From assembly GCF_947489035.1 (NCBI RefSeq), contig NZ_CANLCI010000001.1, forward strand, positions 186,001-250,000: a stretch of DNA of 64,000 nucleotides, in the 5' to 3' direction. Made by a program: the position numbers and the translations under genes. The notes below the pieces were generated by a model. That model made no database searches. It was not told the DNA's origin and saw only the letters and a list, made by a program, of their open reading frames with translations. Shown here piece after piece: positions 8,824 through 19,133 of this stretch; position 1 is the stretch's first letter, and each line of letters opens with the position of its first letter. Source of the stretch: an uncultured Ferrimonas sp. Its GTDB lineage: Bacteria > Pseudomonadota > Gammaproteobacteria > Enterobacterales > Shewanellaceae.

Positions 8824-10851
8824 TCAGGCGGGCTCGGCCACCACCGTGGCAATGCCTTGCTGCAATGCCCCCAGCGTCAGTGGCTTGGTTAAAAAGTCAT
8901 CCATGCCCGCTTCACGACACATTTTTTCATCTTGCGCTGTTACGTTGGCAGTAATGGCAATAATGGTGGCGTGACGGCTTAAGCCTTCACGTATTTTTCG
9001 GGTTGCAGTGAACCCATCCATCACTGGCATTTGGCAATCCATCAGGATCAGCTCATAGGGTTGCTCCTGCGCCGCCGTAACGGCCTCTTGACCGTTGTTG
9101 CAGATGGTGGCTCCCCCTGCCCCCAATTTATGCAAAAACACCTTCATCACCGCTTGGTTACTTTTGTTGTCTTCAACCAACATCACCGCCACATTCGACA
9201 ACGGTTTATCGGCATCAACGTCGCGGTTTGGCGCGGCAGGAGTAGCCGTAACCGCTGGCGGTGGCGTTGGGGCGGCCGTTGGCGGAGTGCGTACCGGCCC
9301 GTCTCCATTTGACTGGGGCTGGCCATTGAACTGACTGCCATAAGCCGCCGCTGGCGCGGCTTCCGGTTCGGTGGCGGTAATGTGAATTTTCCGCAGTTTA
9401 GGCCGTTCAATAACGGGCTCGACATGGGGCTTCGGCGGCGGTGGCACCCCTTTGGCCAGCGGCAATATCAAGCTAAAGCAGCTGCCTTTGCCCAGCGCGG
9501 AACGCACCTCTAACTTGGCATCCATTAGGGTCGACAGTTTTTTACAGATGGCCAACCCCAGCCCCGTGCCGCCAAACTGACGAGTCACTGACGTATCGGC
9601 TTGGGAATAGGCATCAAAGATTGACGACAACGCCGTGGGATCGATGCCAATGCCGGTGTCTTCAATTTCAATTCGAATGGTGCAGCCATCGCTGTGCTGC
9701 TTATCCAGCACCAAGCGCACCGTGACCTTGCCGTTGGGGCTGAACTTAATGGCATTGCTCAGCAGGTTACTGATGATCTGGCCGATGCGACCTTCGTCGC
9801 CTTTTACGTACTGCGGCACTCGTTCGTCGACTTCGCTGACCAGCTGTACGCCGTTGGACTGCGCCTGCCCAGAAAAGCCCGAGATCCGTTTCGAGAAGGA
9901 TTCTCGCAAACCAAAATCGATGGGTTCGAGTTTCATGTTGCTGGAATCTAATTTCGAGAAGTCGAGCACCTCGTCAACGATGCTCAGCAGGGCATAAGAG
10001 GCACCAGAGATGTGTTCCAGGTGTTCGCTCACCTCCGGCGGGTATTGATCACGATCTTGCCCCATCACATCCACAAAACCGATGATGGCGTTGATGGGGG
10101 TGCGGATCTCATGGCTGGCATTGGCCATAAATTCACTGCGAGCCAACAACGCTTTTCGCAAGCGATTGTTTAACTCTTCATCCTGCTGCTTACTTTGCAA
10201 CAGCTCTTTATCCGTGCGCTCCAGCGCTTGAGCCAGCTCGGCCAATTCGCTTTTTAAGGTGATCGGTTGGGCAAAGTCAGCCTTGCCGCTGCCCATCTGC
10301 TCGAGCTTCTTTAAAATCAACGACAGTGGGCGAATGAACAGCTGCGCCGCATACAGATAGATGCAAGAAAACCCCGCCGCTAAAAACGCCAAGATCACCA
10401 ACAACCGCGCTACGGTGGCTTCAAACAAGGCGCTGACGTCGTGAGTGAGCGAGTAATACAACTTGCCTGAGGGGTATTGCAACGAGCCATCGGTCACCAC
10501 ACAGCGCGCCACCGGATCGTAAGGCAGTTGAAAATAGGGGGGGGTACAGGCGCCGGCGCTGTCTTGGGTTTGGTAGCGATACGCGTTCTTTAGCCCGCCT
10601 AATGAAAACACCGCATAATTCACTTGAGCGTGCGGCTGCAGCAGCGCATCGATGTTGGCCTGATCCAACCGCAGCTGCCCCTCTTGTTCAACCACCAATT
10701 GCGCCGCCTGCGTCTTCATCATCTGCTGCACCAGCGTCAGCTTGTGCTGATATTGATCGTGCATGTTCCAATACAGCAGTAGCACCACCAAGACTGAAAA
10801 TACAGTTGCGATGGCACCAAACAATTTAAACGTCAGCCGGCGGATCCGCAT
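8824..10851 (-). CDS. Hybrid sensor histidine kinase with receiver domain
   Basis: 675 residues from the ATG at 10851, which has AGGGAG upstream; the longer frame to 10920 lacks such a site. Topology: membrane segment at about 8-28; periplasmic sensor region at about 29-147 with two cysteines (C102, C117) that could pair; second membrane segment at about 148-173; HAMP-like linker; HisKA box with phospho-acceptor H247 in ASHEIRTPINAIIGF; HATPase motifs (LLSNAIKFSP, DTGIGID, FGGTGLGLAICKKL); a ~70-residue Pro/Ala-rich linker; and a C-terminal receiver with acidic pair E560/D561, phosphorylated D605 in LILMDCQMPVMDG and K656. There is no Hpt or output domain, so phosphate would pass to a separate Hpt protein or regulator. 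The signal is unknown. It is next to, but terminated before, the RTX secretion operon; a functional link is a guess. Confidence 0.93.
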   Translation of the reverse strand: MRIRRLTFKLFGAIATVFSVLVVLLLYWNMHDQYQHKLTLVQQMMKTQAAQLVVEQEGQLRLDQANIDALLQPHAQVNYAVFSLGGLKNAYRYQTQDSAGACTPPYFQLPYDPVARCVVTDGSLQYPSGKLYYSLTHDVSALFEATVARLLVILAFLAAGFSCIYLYAAQLFIRPLSLILKKLEQMGSGKADFAQPITLKSELAELAQALERTDKELLQSKQQDEELNNRLRKALLARSEFMANASHEIRTPINAIIGFVDVMGQDRDQYPPEVSEHLEHISGASYALLSIVDEVLDFSKLDSSNMKLEPIDFGLRESFSKRISGFSGQAQSNGVQLVSEVDERVPQYVKGDEGRIGQIISNLLSNAIKFSPNGKVTVRLVLDKQHSDGCTIRIEIEDTGIGIDPTALSSIFDAYSQADTSVTRQFGGTGLGLAICKKLSTLMDAKLEVRSALGKGSCFSLILPLAKGVPPPPKPHVEPVIERPKLRKIHITATEPEAAPAAAYGSQFNGQPQSNGDGPVRTPPTAAPTPPPAVTATPAAPNRDVDADKPLSNVAVMLVEDNKSNQAVMKVFLHKLGAGGATICNNGQEAVTAAQEQPYELILMDCQMPVMDGFTATRKIREGLSRHATIIAITANVTAQDEKMCREAGMDDFLTKPLTLGALQQGIATVVAEPA

Positions 10852-11071
10852 GGTACGAACACTCCCTGTTAGCCTACCACTGCACCAAACGGTGCTACGA
10901 AAGTGTAGTCTGACCCACATTGATCCGGTGGCTATCGATCTATTTTTAGGGCATATCTGCCCAATAATATGGCCGGTTCAGTACCCAGTTATCGGCTGGG
11001 ATCTGACCTTGATGAAGATCCGTCGATTGGGGCGTTGCAACATTGAGCATCCCGTAACGCCACAGTTCAAA

Positions 11072-11098
11072 CAAAAAACGGAGCCTTGCGGCCCCGTT
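11072..11098 (-). terminator. Terminator of the 2OG-Fe(II) oxygenase gene
   Basis: AACGGAGCC-TTGC-GGCCCCGTT forms a 9-bp stem with one mismatch, followed on the minus strand by TTTTTTG. It lies about 40 bp after the oxygenase stop. The rest of 10852-11071 holds two short inverted repeats (GGGCA/TGCCC at 10949-10962 and CCCAG/CTGGG at 10984-11000) and no gene. Confidence 0.65.
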
Positions 11099-11138
11099 AC
11101 TGTTGATGCGACTACTGCGAGACTGACCGCGCAGGCGC

Positions 11139-11975
11139 TTAAATCACCCCAAGCTCGCGCAGGCGCTCCATCAAGTAGCTGTTGGCGGTATAACGCTCGG
11201 ACAACACCACTTCTGGTCGTGGGTGCAAAAACAGCGGCAATGAGATCCGCGAGCCATTTTGCACGCCCTCTTCCGGGTTAATCACCCGATGGGTGGTGGA
11301 TGGGAAGTACCCTTTCGATGCCTCTTGCAGCATGTCACCAATGTTCACCACCAAGGTGCCAAAATCCGCAGGCACATCAACCCAGTCGTCGCCATTTTTG
11401 ATCTGCAGCCCTTTGGCGTTCGCCGCCGGCAAGATGGTCAGTAGGTTGATGTCTTCGTGGGCGGCGGCACGCAGCGCGCCAGCCGGTTCGGTGCCGGTCA
11501 TTGGTGGGTAGTGCAGCACTCGCAGCAACGTTTTCTCGCTGCCGGTCACCATGCTTGGCAGCGGTTCGCTGTAGCCTTCGGTCATTTCGGTTGGGCCAAA
11601 ACGCTGTACCCAGGTTAATAATTCACTGGCCAAACTGTTGGCTTGGGCGTAGTAACTGGCCAAGTCTAAGCGCAGCGAATCTGGGCATTGCCCCCACGGG
11701 TAGAAGTGAAAATACTCTTTCAGATCTTTGGTGTTGTTGCCCTTGGCGGTTTCCGATACTTCAGCCGGAAAAAAGCCATCTTGCTTGGCGGGATCAAAGC
11801 GGAAGTTATGCTTCTGCTCGGTTTGGAAAAAGCGTCCCCATTGCTCGTAAATGGTTTCGACCAGATCCTGTGAAATCGGATGATTTTTTAATACGCCAAA
11901 GCCGGTTTTATGCAGCGATTCGACAAAGCGCTCGGCCGCATCTGGGGCCTGATAATCAACAGCTACCAATTCCAT
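11139..11975 (-). CDS. Isopenicillin N synthase-family 2-oxoglutarate/Fe(II) dioxygenase
   Basis: 278 residues from the ATG at 11975, preceded by AAGGAAA; the longer frame to 12059 has no ribosome site and an unlikely N-terminus. The family fold is clear: an N-terminal DIOX_N-like half (GFGVLKNHPI) and a C-terminal jelly roll with the iron facial triad H173-E-D175 (AAHEDINLLTILP) and H229 (STTHRVINP), plus the 2-oxoglutarate-binding R243 in GSRISLPLFLHP. These enzymes hydroxylate or oxidise small molecules using O2 and 2-oxoglutarate; the substrate here cannot be read from sequence. It is transcribed in the same direction as sucABCD but is separated from sucD by a strong terminator. Confidence 0.85.
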   Translation of the reverse strand: MELVAVDYQAPDAAERFVESLHKTGFGVLKNHPISQDLVETIYEQWGRFFQTEQKHNFRFDPAKQDGFFPAEVSETAKGNNTKDLKEYFHFYPWGQCPDSLRLDLASYYAQANSLASELLTWVQRFGPTEMTEGYSEPLPSMVTGSEKTLLRVLHYPPMTGTEPAGALRAAAHEDINLLTILPAANAKGLQIKNGDDWVDVPADFGTLVVNIGDMLQEASKGYFPSTTHRVINPEEGVQNGSRISLPLFLHPRPEVVLSERYTANSYLMERLRELGVI

Positions 11976-12086
11976 AGTGCAGATTTCCTTATGGGTTAAA
12001 ATTGCGATCCTGTTCAATCCCAATGCACCATCGTGATGGCGCATTGGGATTGTGCTCAAATCGTACTGCCAAGCGCTAGTTTTAGC

Positions 12087-12115
12087 AAAAAGCCCACCAA
12101 AAAGGTGGGCTTTTT
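12087..12115. terminator. Strong bidirectional-looking terminator after sucD
   Basis: AAAAAGCCCACC-AAAAA-GGTGGGCTTTTT is a perfect 12-bp stem with T tracts on both strands. It ends the sdh-suc transcript 24 bp after sucD. Confidence 0.85.
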
Positions 12116-12139
12116 CTGTAAATCTAGTGATTTAGCTCA

Positions 12140-13012
12140 TTACCAACCGGTAATGTCGCGCAACGCGCTGCCGATGTCGGCCAGCGAACGTACGGTGCGC
12201 ACACCGGCGTCTTCCAGTGCCGCGAACTTCTCGTCTGCGGTGCCTTTGCCGCCGGCAATGATGGCGCCAGCGTGGCCCATGCGTTTGCCTGGTGGTGCAG
12301 TTACGCCCGCAATGTAAGAAACCACTGGCTTGGTTACGTTGGCTTTAATGTAAGCCGCCGCTTCTTCTTCAGCAGTACCGCCAATCTCGCCGATCATCAC
12401 GATCGCTTCGGTTTGCGGATCGTTCTGGAACATCGCCAGTACGTCGATGAAGTTAGAGCCTGGGATTGGATCGCCACCAATACCAACACAGGTAGACTGA
12501 CCAAACCCTTCGTCGGTGGTCTGCTTAACGGCTTCGTAGGTCAAGGTGCCGGAACGCGACACGATGCCCACTTTACCTGGCTTGTGAATGTGGCCTGGCA
12601 TGATGCCAATTTTGCATTCGCCTGGGGTGATAACACCTGGGCAGTTAGGGCCAATCATGCGTACGCCCGCTTGGTCCAGCTTCACCTTCACTTCCAGCAT
12701 ATCCAACGTTGGAATGCCTTCGGTGATGGTAACGATCAGTTCGATGCCCGCGTCAATCGCTTCTAAAATCGCATCTTTACAGAACGGCGCTGGTACGTAG
12801 ATAACCGTGGCGGTGGCGCCAGTGGCTTCTACGGCTTCGCGTACGGTGTTGAACACGGGCAAGCCCAAGTGCACGCTGCCGCCTTTGCCTGGGGATACGC
12901 CGCCAACCATCTGCGTTCCGTACTCAATCGCTTGCTCTGAGTGGAAAGTACCCTGACCGCCGGTGAAACCCTGACAGATCACTTTGGTGTCTTTATTGAT
13001 TAACACGCTCAT
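12140..13012 (-). CDS. sucD: Succinyl-CoA synthetase (ADP-forming) alpha subunit
   Basis: 290 residues, the family's normal length. It forms the catalytic alpha-beta pair with SucC and converts succinyl-CoA to succinate with substrate-level phosphorylation in the TCA cycle. Visible marks are the CoA-binding Rossmann N-terminus ([19 protein letters not shown]), the conserved [12 protein letters not shown] and the phospho-histidine H247 in [18 protein letters not shown]. The ATG follows the sucC stop codon directly (TAAATG), so translation is coupled. It is the last gene of the suc block and is followed by a strong terminator. Confidence 0.98.
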   Translation of the reverse strand: MSVLINKDTKVICQGFTGGQGTFHSEQAIEYGTQMVGGVSPGKGGSVHLGLPVFNTVREAVEATGATATVIYVPAPFCKDAILEAIDAGIELIVTITEGIPTLDMLEVKVKLDQAGVRMIGPNCPGVITPGECKIGIMPGHIHKPGKVGIVSRSGTLTYEAVKQTTDEGFGQSTCVGIGGDPIPGSNFIDVLAMFQNDPQTEAIVMIGEIGGTAEEEAAAYIKANVTKPVVSYIAGVTAPPGKRMGHAGAIIAGGKGTADEKFAALEDAGVRTVRSLADIGSALRDITGW

Positions 13013-14179
13013 TTACTTGGCCTCCGCTGCGGCTACTACTTGCTGCGCTGCGTCGGTCAAGCTGGTTGCAGCGATGATGTTCAAACCAGATTCCGCTAGG
13101 GTCTTAGCGCCAAGTTCGGCGTTGTTACCTTCCAAGCGAACCACTACAGGTACTGCAACACCCACTTCTTCAACCGCACCGATAACGCCTTCAGCGATCA
13201 AATCACAACGAACGATGCCGCCGAAGATGTTCACCAGAACCGCTTTCACGTTGCTGTCAGACAGGATGATCTTGAATGCTTCGGTTACGCGCTCTTTGGT
13301 GGCGCCGCCGCCCACATCCAAGAAGTTCGCAGGGCTGCCGCCGTGCAAGTTAACGATGTCCATGGTGCCCATGGCCAAACCTGCACCATTGACCATGCAA
13401 CCGATGTTGCCATCCAATGCCACGTAGTTCAGTTCCCACTGCGCTGCGTGCGCTTCGCGCTCATCTTCTTGGCTAGGATCGTGCATTTCACGAACCTTGG
13501 CTTGACGGTACAGGGCGTTGGAATCGATGTTAATTTTGCCGTCTAAGCAGTGCAGGTTGCCGCTGTCGGTGATAACCAGTGGGTTGATCTCCAGCAAGGC
13601 GAAATCTTTGTCGAGGAACATCTGTCCCAAGCCCATGAAGATTTTGACAAACTGCTTAATTTGGTCGCCTTTCAGGCCCAATTTAAACGCCAATTCACGC
13701 CCTTGGTAAGGCATTGGGCCTACCAGTGGATCGATGGCGGCTTTGTGGATCAGCTCTGGGGTTTCTTCAGCAACTTTTTCAATCTCTACGCCGCCTTCAG
13801 TGGATGCCATGAACACCACACGCTGGGTGCCACGGTCTACCACTGCGCCCAAGTACAGCTCTTGGTCGATGTCGGTGCAGGACTCAACCAAAATCTTGGT
13901 TACCGGCTGACCATTGGCGTCAGTCTGGTAAGTCACCAAGTTTTTGCCCAACCAGTTTTGAGCAAACTCTTTGATCTCTTCTTTGCTGCTGGCCAGCTTT
14001 ACGCCGCCCGCTTTACCACGGCCACCGGCGTGGACTTGGCATTTTACTACCCACTTGTCGCCGCCAATTTTACCGGCAGCTTCAGCTGCTTCTTGTGGGG
14101 TCTCACACGCGTAACCTTCAGAAACCGGCAAGCCGTATTCCGCAAAGATCTGTTTTGCCTGATATTCGTGCAAATTCAT
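13013..14179 (-). CDS. sucC: Succinyl-CoA synthetase (ADP-forming) beta subunit
   Basis: 388 residues, the same length as the E. coli protein. The N-terminal ATP-grasp domain is visible ([36 protein letters not shown]), followed by the metal-binding [11 protein letters not shown] segment and the C-terminal ligase domain with the GGGATKERV and [16 protein letters not shown] loops that contact SucD. The gene lies 86 bp after sucB and abuts sucD. Confidence 0.98.
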   Translation of the reverse strand: MNLHEYQAKQIFAEYGLPVSEGYACETPQEAAEAAGKIGGDKWVVKCQVHAGGRGKAGGVKLASSKEEIKEFAQNWLGKNLVTYQTDANGQPVTKILVESCTDIDQELYLGAVVDRGTQRVVFMASTEGGVEIEKVAEETPELIHKAAIDPLVGPMPYQGRELAFKLGLKGDQIKQFVKIFMGLGQMFLDKDFALLEINPLVITDSGNLHCLDGKINIDSNALYRQAKVREMHDPSQEDEREAHAAQWELNYVALDGNIGCMVNGAGLAMGTMDIVNLHGGSPANFLDVGGGATKERVTEAFKIILSDSNVKAVLVNIFGGIVRCDLIAEGVIGAVEEVGVAVPVVVRLEGNNAELGAKTLAESGLNIIAATSLTDAAQQVVAAAEAK

Positions 14180-14265
14180 GGTTTTAGTCCGTTGTGCTTC
14201 TTGTTGTCCTTTTCCCCAACCACGGCTGGGGTAGAAACTGGGACAGCACCGCTGCCCCAGGTAGA
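14180..14265 (-). other. sucB-sucC spacer with two inverted repeats
   Basis: The spacer contains CCCCA...TGGGG (about 14215-14232) and CTGGG-ACAGC-ACC-GCTG-CCCCAG (about 14237-14259). Neither is followed by a T tract, so RNA stability or processing elements are more likely than termination. The structures are seen; the function is inference. Confidence 0.35.
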
Positions 14266-15462
14266 TCAGATGTCCAGCAGCAGACGAGTTGGATCTTCCA
14301 GTAACTCTTTAATGGTTACTAAGAAACCAACTGACTCGCGGCCATCAATGATACGGTGATCGTATGACAGAGCCAGGTACATCATCGGTTGAATAACCAC
14401 TTGGCCATCAACCGCCATTGGCCGTTCTTTGATGGCGTGCATGCCTAAGATGGCACTTTGTGGTGGGTTGATGATTGGGGTCGACATCAATGAACCAAAC
14501 ACGCCGCCGTTGGTGATGGTGAAGTTACCACCGGTCAACTCTTCGACGGTCAGTTTGCCCTGCTGGCCCTTAACCGCCAGCTCTTTAATGCCTTGTTCAA
14601 TTTCCGCCACCGACAGTTTGTCGGCGTCGCGCAGTACTGGGGTAACCAAACCACGGGGGGTGGATACCGCAATGCTGATGTCGAAGTAGTTATGGTAAAC
14701 CACCTCATCGCCATCCAAAGAAGCATTGACTTCTGGGTAACGTTTCAGGGCTTCCACTACCGCTTTAACGTAAAACGACATAAAGCCAAGGCGGATCCCG
14801 TGGCGCTGTTCGAAGACGTCTTTGTACTGCTTACGCAGGCTCATGATCGGCGCCATGTTCACCTCATTAAAGGTGGTTAGCATGGCGGTAGAGTTTTTCG
14901 CTTCCAGCAGACGCTCCGCAATGCGCTTACGCAGGCGGGTCATTGGCACGCGCTTTTCAGTACGGCCGTTCAGCGCTGGGGCGGGGGTTGGCGCCTTAGC
15001 GGGGGCAGACGGGGCTTTCGCCACGGCGGCCGGTTTCGCTTTAATAAAGGCTTCTACGTCTTCTTTGGTGATGCGACCACCGACACCGCTGCCGCTAACG
15101 GCGCTGATGTCGATGTTATGCTCAGCCACCAAGCGACGCACGGATGGGCTCAGGGCATCGTCGCCCTCTTCAACCGCAGGGGCGGCATCGGCTTCCGCTT
15201 TAGACACTTCCTGACCGGCTTTCACGCCCGCCACAAAATTCGCGATAAGTTGCTCTGCTAAGACGGTTTCGCCTTCACCCTGCAAAATCTCGCTGATCTG
15301 ACCATCCTCTGGAGCAACCACTTCCAAAACCACTTTATCGGTTTCGATGTCCACCAGGTTTTGATCGCGGCTTACCGCTTCGCCTGGTTTAACGTGCCAC
15401 GTCGCAATGGAGGCATCGGCTACCGATTCCGGCAGAACGGGGACCTTAATTTCGATGCTCAT
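14266..15462 (-). CDS. sucB: Dihydrolipoamide succinyltransferase, E2 of 2-oxoglutarate dehydrogenase
   Basis: 398 residues. One N-terminal lipoyl domain (lipoyl lysine K43 in [10 protein letters not shown]), then an acidic linker, the E3-binding domain ([20 protein letters not shown], about 108-145), an Ala/Pro-rich linker and the C-terminal catalytic acyltransferase domain ending with the active-site H369 and D373 in [15 protein letters not shown]. It forms the 24-mer core of the complex and transfers succinyl from E1 to CoA. It lies 25 bp after sucA. No lpd (E3) gene is in the window, as in E. coli where E3 is shared and encoded elsewhere. Confidence 0.98.
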   Translation of the reverse strand: MSIEIKVPVLPESVADASIATWHVKPGEAVSRDQNLVDIETDKVVLEVVAPEDGQISEILQGEGETVLAEQLIANFVAGVKAGQEVSKAEADAAPAVEEGDDALSPSVRRLVAEHNIDISAVSGSGVGGRITKEDVEAFIKAKPAAVAKAPSAPAKAPTPAPALNGRTEKRVPMTRLRKRIAERLLEAKNSTAMLTTFNEVNMAPIMSLRKQYKDVFEQRHGIRLGFMSFYVKAVVEALKRYPEVNASLDGDEVVYHNYFDISIAVSTPRGLVTPVLRDADKLSVAEIEQGIKELAVKGQQGKLTVEELTGGNFTITNGGVFGSLMSTPIINPPQSAILGMHAIKERPMAVDGQVVIQPMMYLALSYDHRIIDGRESVGFLVTIKELLEDPTRLLLDI

Positions 15463-15487
15463 CGGTTCTTCAATCCTTGTCTTGTTC

Positions 15488-18289
15488 TTAGTTCAGATTC
15501 AGCGCGCTTTCGATCAACGCTTGTTGCTGAGTGTTATGCAATGAAATGTACCCTACCGCTGGTGACGCAGACGCGCTCCGGCCGGCATAGGTTAACTGAG
15601 CACGCTTTGGAATGGCGGCCCAGAAATGGTGCTGGCTGCAATACCAAGCGCCCTGATTCTGTGGTTCTTCCTGACACCAAACGAAATCGGTTACGTGCTG
15701 GTAGGCTTCCAAAATGTCGCCTAACTCTTGCGCGGGGAACGGGTACAGCTGCTCGATACGAATAATGGCAACGTTATCCTGTTCCTCTTTGCGGCGGCGC
15801 TCCAGCAGTTCGAAATAAACTTTACCGGAACAGAACACCACCCGATCAACCTTGGCTGGATCCAGCGCGTCGATTTCCGCAATCACGTTCTGGAAGGTGC
15901 CGTTGGCTAACTCTTCAAGGCTGCTGACCGCCATTGGGTGGCGCAGCAACGATTTCGGACTCATCACCACCAGTGGGCGGCGCATTGGCCGTACGGTCTG
16001 GCGGCGCAACATGTGATAAACCTGTGCTGGCGTGGTTGGCACACACACCTGCATGTTGTGGTTAGCACTCAGTTGCAAGAAACGCTCTAAACGCGCCGAG
16101 CTGTGCTCTGGCCCTTGGCCTTCATAACCGTGTGGCAGCAACAACGTTAAGCCGCACAAACGGCCCCACTTTTGTTCACCACTGGACAGGAATTGGTCAA
16201 TAACCACTTGGGCGCCGTTGGCAAAGTCACCAAATTGCGCTTCCCAGATGGTTAACCCTGAGGGTTCCGCGGTGGCGTAGCCATACTCAAACGCCATCGC
16301 CGCGGCTTCAGACAACACCGAATCGTGAATCTCGATCGGGCCTTGCTCTGCGGCCACATGCCGTAACGGCATGTAGGTGGTGGCGTTCTCTTGGTTGTGC
16401 AAAACCGCATGGCGGTGGAAGAAGGTACCACGGCCGGAATCTTGGCCGGTTAAGCGCACACGGTAGCCCTGCTTCAGCAAGGTGCCGTAGGCCAACGTTT
16501 CCGCCATGCCCCAATCCAACGGCTTATCGCCGTTGGCCATGATTTGGCGGTCACGGTAGATCTTGGCCACTCGGGATTGCAGCTTATGCGACTCTGGCAC
16601 TTCCGACAGCATTGCCGCCATCTGGCTCAGCTCTGCTACGTCAACCTTAGCGTCCCACTCAACGTCCCAATCGTGGCCGATGTATGGGCTCCAATCGACG
16701 CTGTGCTCGGTCATGGTGCGCCACTCTGGCACCACACAATCACCGGCATCAAGTTGCTCACGGTAGGTGTTGATTTGCTCGGTCACCTCTTCAGCGGCCA
16801 TCACCTGCGCGGCCACCAACTTGTCGGCGTAGATCCGACGTGGGGTTGGGTGTTTTTTGATCTTCTGATACATCAACGGCTGCGTGGCGTTGGGCTCGTC
16901 CGCTTCGTTGTGGCCATGACGGCGGTAGCAGATAAGATCGATAAACACATCGCGGCCAAATTCGTAACGGTAATCAATCGCCAGTTGAGCGACAAACGCC
17001 ACCGCTTCAGGATCATCTGCGTTCACGTGGAATACCGGTGCCTGCACCATTTTGGCGATGTCGGTACAGTATTCGGTCGAACGGGTATCCATTGGGTTTG
17101 AAGTGGTGAAACCAACTTGGTTGTTGATCACCAAGCGGATAGCGCCGCCCACAGAGAAGCCGCGGGTTTGCGACATGTTCAAGGTCTCTTGAACTACGCC
17201 CTGCCCGGCAATAGCCGAATCACCGTGAATGGTCACCGGCACCACTTTTTTGCCATCGGTACAGCCGCGACGATCCATCCGTGCGCGAACCGAGCCAATC
17301 ACGACCGGAGATACGATCTCGAGGTGGGATGGGTTAAACGCCAGCGCCAAGTGTACGTTGCCGCCTGGGGTGGCAAAATCGGACGAGAAGCCCTGATGGT
17401 ATTTCACGTCGCCAGAGCCCAGCAGTTCGTCGTGTTTGCCCGCAAATTCGTCAAACAGATCCCCAGGCTTTTTCCCCAAGATGTTAACCAGCATGTTCAA
17501 ACGACCCCGGTGGGCCATGCCAATAACCATCTCTTTGGCGCCATGATCGCCACTGCGGTAGATCAGTTCACGCATCATTGGAATGGTGGCATCGCCGCCT
17601 TCCAACGAGAATCGCTTTGCACCGGGGAACTTAGCACCAAGGTATTTTTCCAGCCCTTCCGCGGCATTCAGGCCCGCTAAGATCTGGACTTTTTTCTCTT
17701 TCGACAGCTTATCAACCCCAACGACCCCTTCAAGCCGCTGCTGGATCCAGCGTTTCTCTTCGGTGGAGGTGATGTGCATGTACTCAGCGCCCACATGACC
17801 ACAGTAGGTGCGTTTCAATGAATCGATCAGCTGGCCCAGCTTCATTGCATCGCCACCAACGGCATAAGAACCGGTGTTGAATTGGCGAGCCATGTCTTCT
17901 TCTGTCAGACCGTGGTATTGCGGATCCAGTTCTTTTACCGGCTCGCGTTTCCACAAACCTAATGGATCCAGATCGGCGCCTTGATGGCCACGGAAGCGGT
18001 GCGCGTTGATCAGCTGTAAAACCCGCACCTGCTTTTCGCTTAGCTCTGGATCAACCGTGGTCTTTTTAGACCGGTTGGTATCCAGTGCTGCGGCACGGAA
18101 ATACTCGCGAATTGGGGTATGGGCGACTTCATCTCCCTGCCCCGGTAGCTCAGCAAAAATTGCCTGCCACTCTTCGCTGACCGAAGTCGGCTCTTCCAGA
18201 TAGGCCTCGTACAGCTCTTCTATATAAGCTGCGTTGGCGCCGGCGAAGTGCGTACTATCCTGCCATGCCTTGAGGGAATCCTGTCGCAT
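15488..18289 (-). CDS. sucA: 2-oxoglutarate dehydrogenase E1 component
   Basis: 933 residues, the normal length (E. coli 933). Thiamine-diphosphate-dependent decarboxylase of the 2-oxoglutarate dehydrogenase complex. The N-terminal E2-binding motif is present (the [17 protein letters not shown] region). Other marks are the [14 protein letters not shown] segment with active-site His, the ThDP motif [13 protein letters not shown]...NNQVGFTTS and the C-terminal transketolase-like segment ([17 protein letters not shown]). The ATG at 18289 has AAGGAATAAG just upstream. It lies 124 bp after sdhB, with a hairpin between them. Confidence 0.98.
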   Translation of the reverse strand: MRQDSLKAWQDSTHFAGANAAYIEELYEAYLEEPTSVSEEWQAIFAELPGQGDEVAHTPIREYFRAAALDTNRSKKTTVDPELSEKQVRVLQLINAHRFRGHQGADLDPLGLWKREPVKELDPQYHGLTEEDMARQFNTGSYAVGGDAMKLGQLIDSLKRTYCGHVGAEYMHITSTEEKRWIQQRLEGVVGVDKLSKEKKVQILAGLNAAEGLEKYLGAKFPGAKRFSLEGGDATIPMMRELIYRSGDHGAKEMVIGMAHRGRLNMLVNILGKKPGDLFDEFAGKHDELLGSGDVKYHQGFSSDFATPGGNVHLALAFNPSHLEIVSPVVIGSVRARMDRRGCTDGKKVVPVTIHGDSAIAGQGVVQETLNMSQTRGFSVGGAIRLVINNQVGFTTSNPMDTRSTEYCTDIAKMVQAPVFHVNADDPEAVAFVAQLAIDYRYEFGRDVFIDLICYRRHGHNEADEPNATQPLMYQKIKKHPTPRRIYADKLVAAQVMAAEEVTEQINTYREQLDAGDCVVPEWRTMTEHSVDWSPYIGHDWDVEWDAKVDVAELSQMAAMLSEVPESHKLQSRVAKIYRDRQIMANGDKPLDWGMAETLAYGTLLKQGYRVRLTGQDSGRGTFFHRHAVLHNQENATTYMPLRHVAAEQGPIEIHDSVLSEAAAMAFEYGYATAEPSGLTIWEAQFGDFANGAQVVIDQFLSSGEQKWGRLCGLTLLLPHGYEGQGPEHSSARLERFLQLSANHNMQVCVPTTPAQVYHMLRRQTVRPMRRPLVVMSPKSLLRHPMAVSSLEELANGTFQNVIAEIDALDPAKVDRVVFCSGKVYFELLERRRKEEQDNVAIIRIEQLYPFPAQELGDILEAYQHVTDFVWCQEEPQNQGAWYCSQHHFWAAIPKRAQLTYAGRSASASPAVGYISLHNTQQQALIESALNLN

Positions 18290-18343
18290 TCTTATTCCTT
18301 GAGTAATACGTCACGGGAACTCGTTTCCCGAACATCAAACTAA

Positions 18344-18378
18344 AAGGCCACGACCATCATTTCTGACAGCGTGGCCTT
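18344..18378 (-). promoter_or_regulatory. Hairpin in the sdhB-sucA spacer (possible attenuator)
   Basis: A perfect 9-bp stem AAGGCCACG / CGTGGCCTT with a 17-nt loop, followed on the minus strand by TTAGTTTG. The long loop and weak T run suggest partial termination or RNA processing rather than full stop. A smaller repeat (CGGGAA/TTCCCG) lies at about 18314-18330. In E. coli sdh and suc are cotranscribed, so reduced readthrough here would set the sdh:suc ratio. Role is inference. Confidence 0.4.
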
Positions 18379-18413
18379 GTGTCTTTTCAACCGTCCGAGA
18401 ACGGTATCCTACT

Positions 18414-19121
18414 TCAGACCGCGCGGTTTAGTAGCATCGACTTGATGTGACCAATCGCCTTTGTTGGGTTCAGTCCTTTTGGACATACGTCGACGCAATT
18501 CATGATGCCGTGGCAACGGAAGACGCTGAAGGCATCATCCAGTTCACCTAAACGTTCATCGGTGGCGGTATCACGGCTGTCTACCAAGAAGCGGTAGGCG
18601 TGCAGCAAGCCACTTGGGCCAACAAATTTATCGGGGTTCCACCAGAACGACGGACACGCGGTAGAACAACAAGCGCACAAGATGCATTCGTACAAACCAT
18701 CCAGTTTTTCACGCTCTTCCGGTGATTGCAGGTTTTCACGAGCGGGAGTTTTGCCATCGTTGATCAGGTATGGCTTCACTTTTTCGTACTGCTTGTAGAA
18801 CTGAGTGAGATCCACCACTAAGTCGCGCACCACGGGCATGCCCGGCAGGGGTCGAATCACCAGTTTCTTGCCACCGAAGGCGGAAATTGGGGTAATGCAG
18901 GCGAGGCCGTTCTTACCGTTCATGTTAACGCCATCACTGCCACACACGCCTTCACGGCAAGAGCGACGGAAAGAGAGGGTGGGATCCTGCTCTTTCAGCA
19001 TGTGCAACACATCCAACACCATCACATCGGAGCCTTCCGGCAGATCCAAGGTGTAATCTTGCATCATCGGCTTACGATCCGTTTCCGGGTTGTAGCGATA
19101 GATAGAAACTTGCAAACTCAT
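18414..19121 (-). CDS. sdhB: Succinate dehydrogenase iron-sulfur subunit
   Basis: 235 residues. It carries electrons from SdhA flavin to ubiquinone through 2Fe-2S, 4Fe-4S and 3Fe-4S clusters. The 2Fe-2S ligands are C55, C60, D63 and C75 (SCREGVCGSDGVNMNG...LACI), the same Asp-containing set as E. coli. The other clusters are in CILCACCSTACPSFWWN and CHGIMNCVDVCPKGLNP. A strong ribosome site (AAGGAGG) precedes the ATG. It is 12 bp after sdhA. Confidence 0.98.
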   Translation of the reverse strand: MSLQVSIYRYNPETDRKPMMQDYTLDLPEGSDVMVLDVLHMLKEQDPTLSFRRSCREGVCGSDGVNMNGKNGLACITPISAFGGKKLVIRPLPGMPVVRDLVVDLTQFYKQYEKVKPYLINDGKTPARENLQSPEEREKLDGLYECILCACCSTACPSFWWNPDKFVGPSGLLHAYRFLVDSRDTATDERLGELDDAFSVFRCHGIMNCVDVCPKGLNPTKAIGHIKSMLLNRAV

Positions 19122-19133
19122 CTTCCGCCCTCC

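Noticed and set aside
10852-10920. N-terminal extension of the hybrid kinase to 10920
   Set aside because: The ATG at 10851 has a Shine-Dalgarno and is followed at once by a membrane segment; the extra residues look like translated leader.
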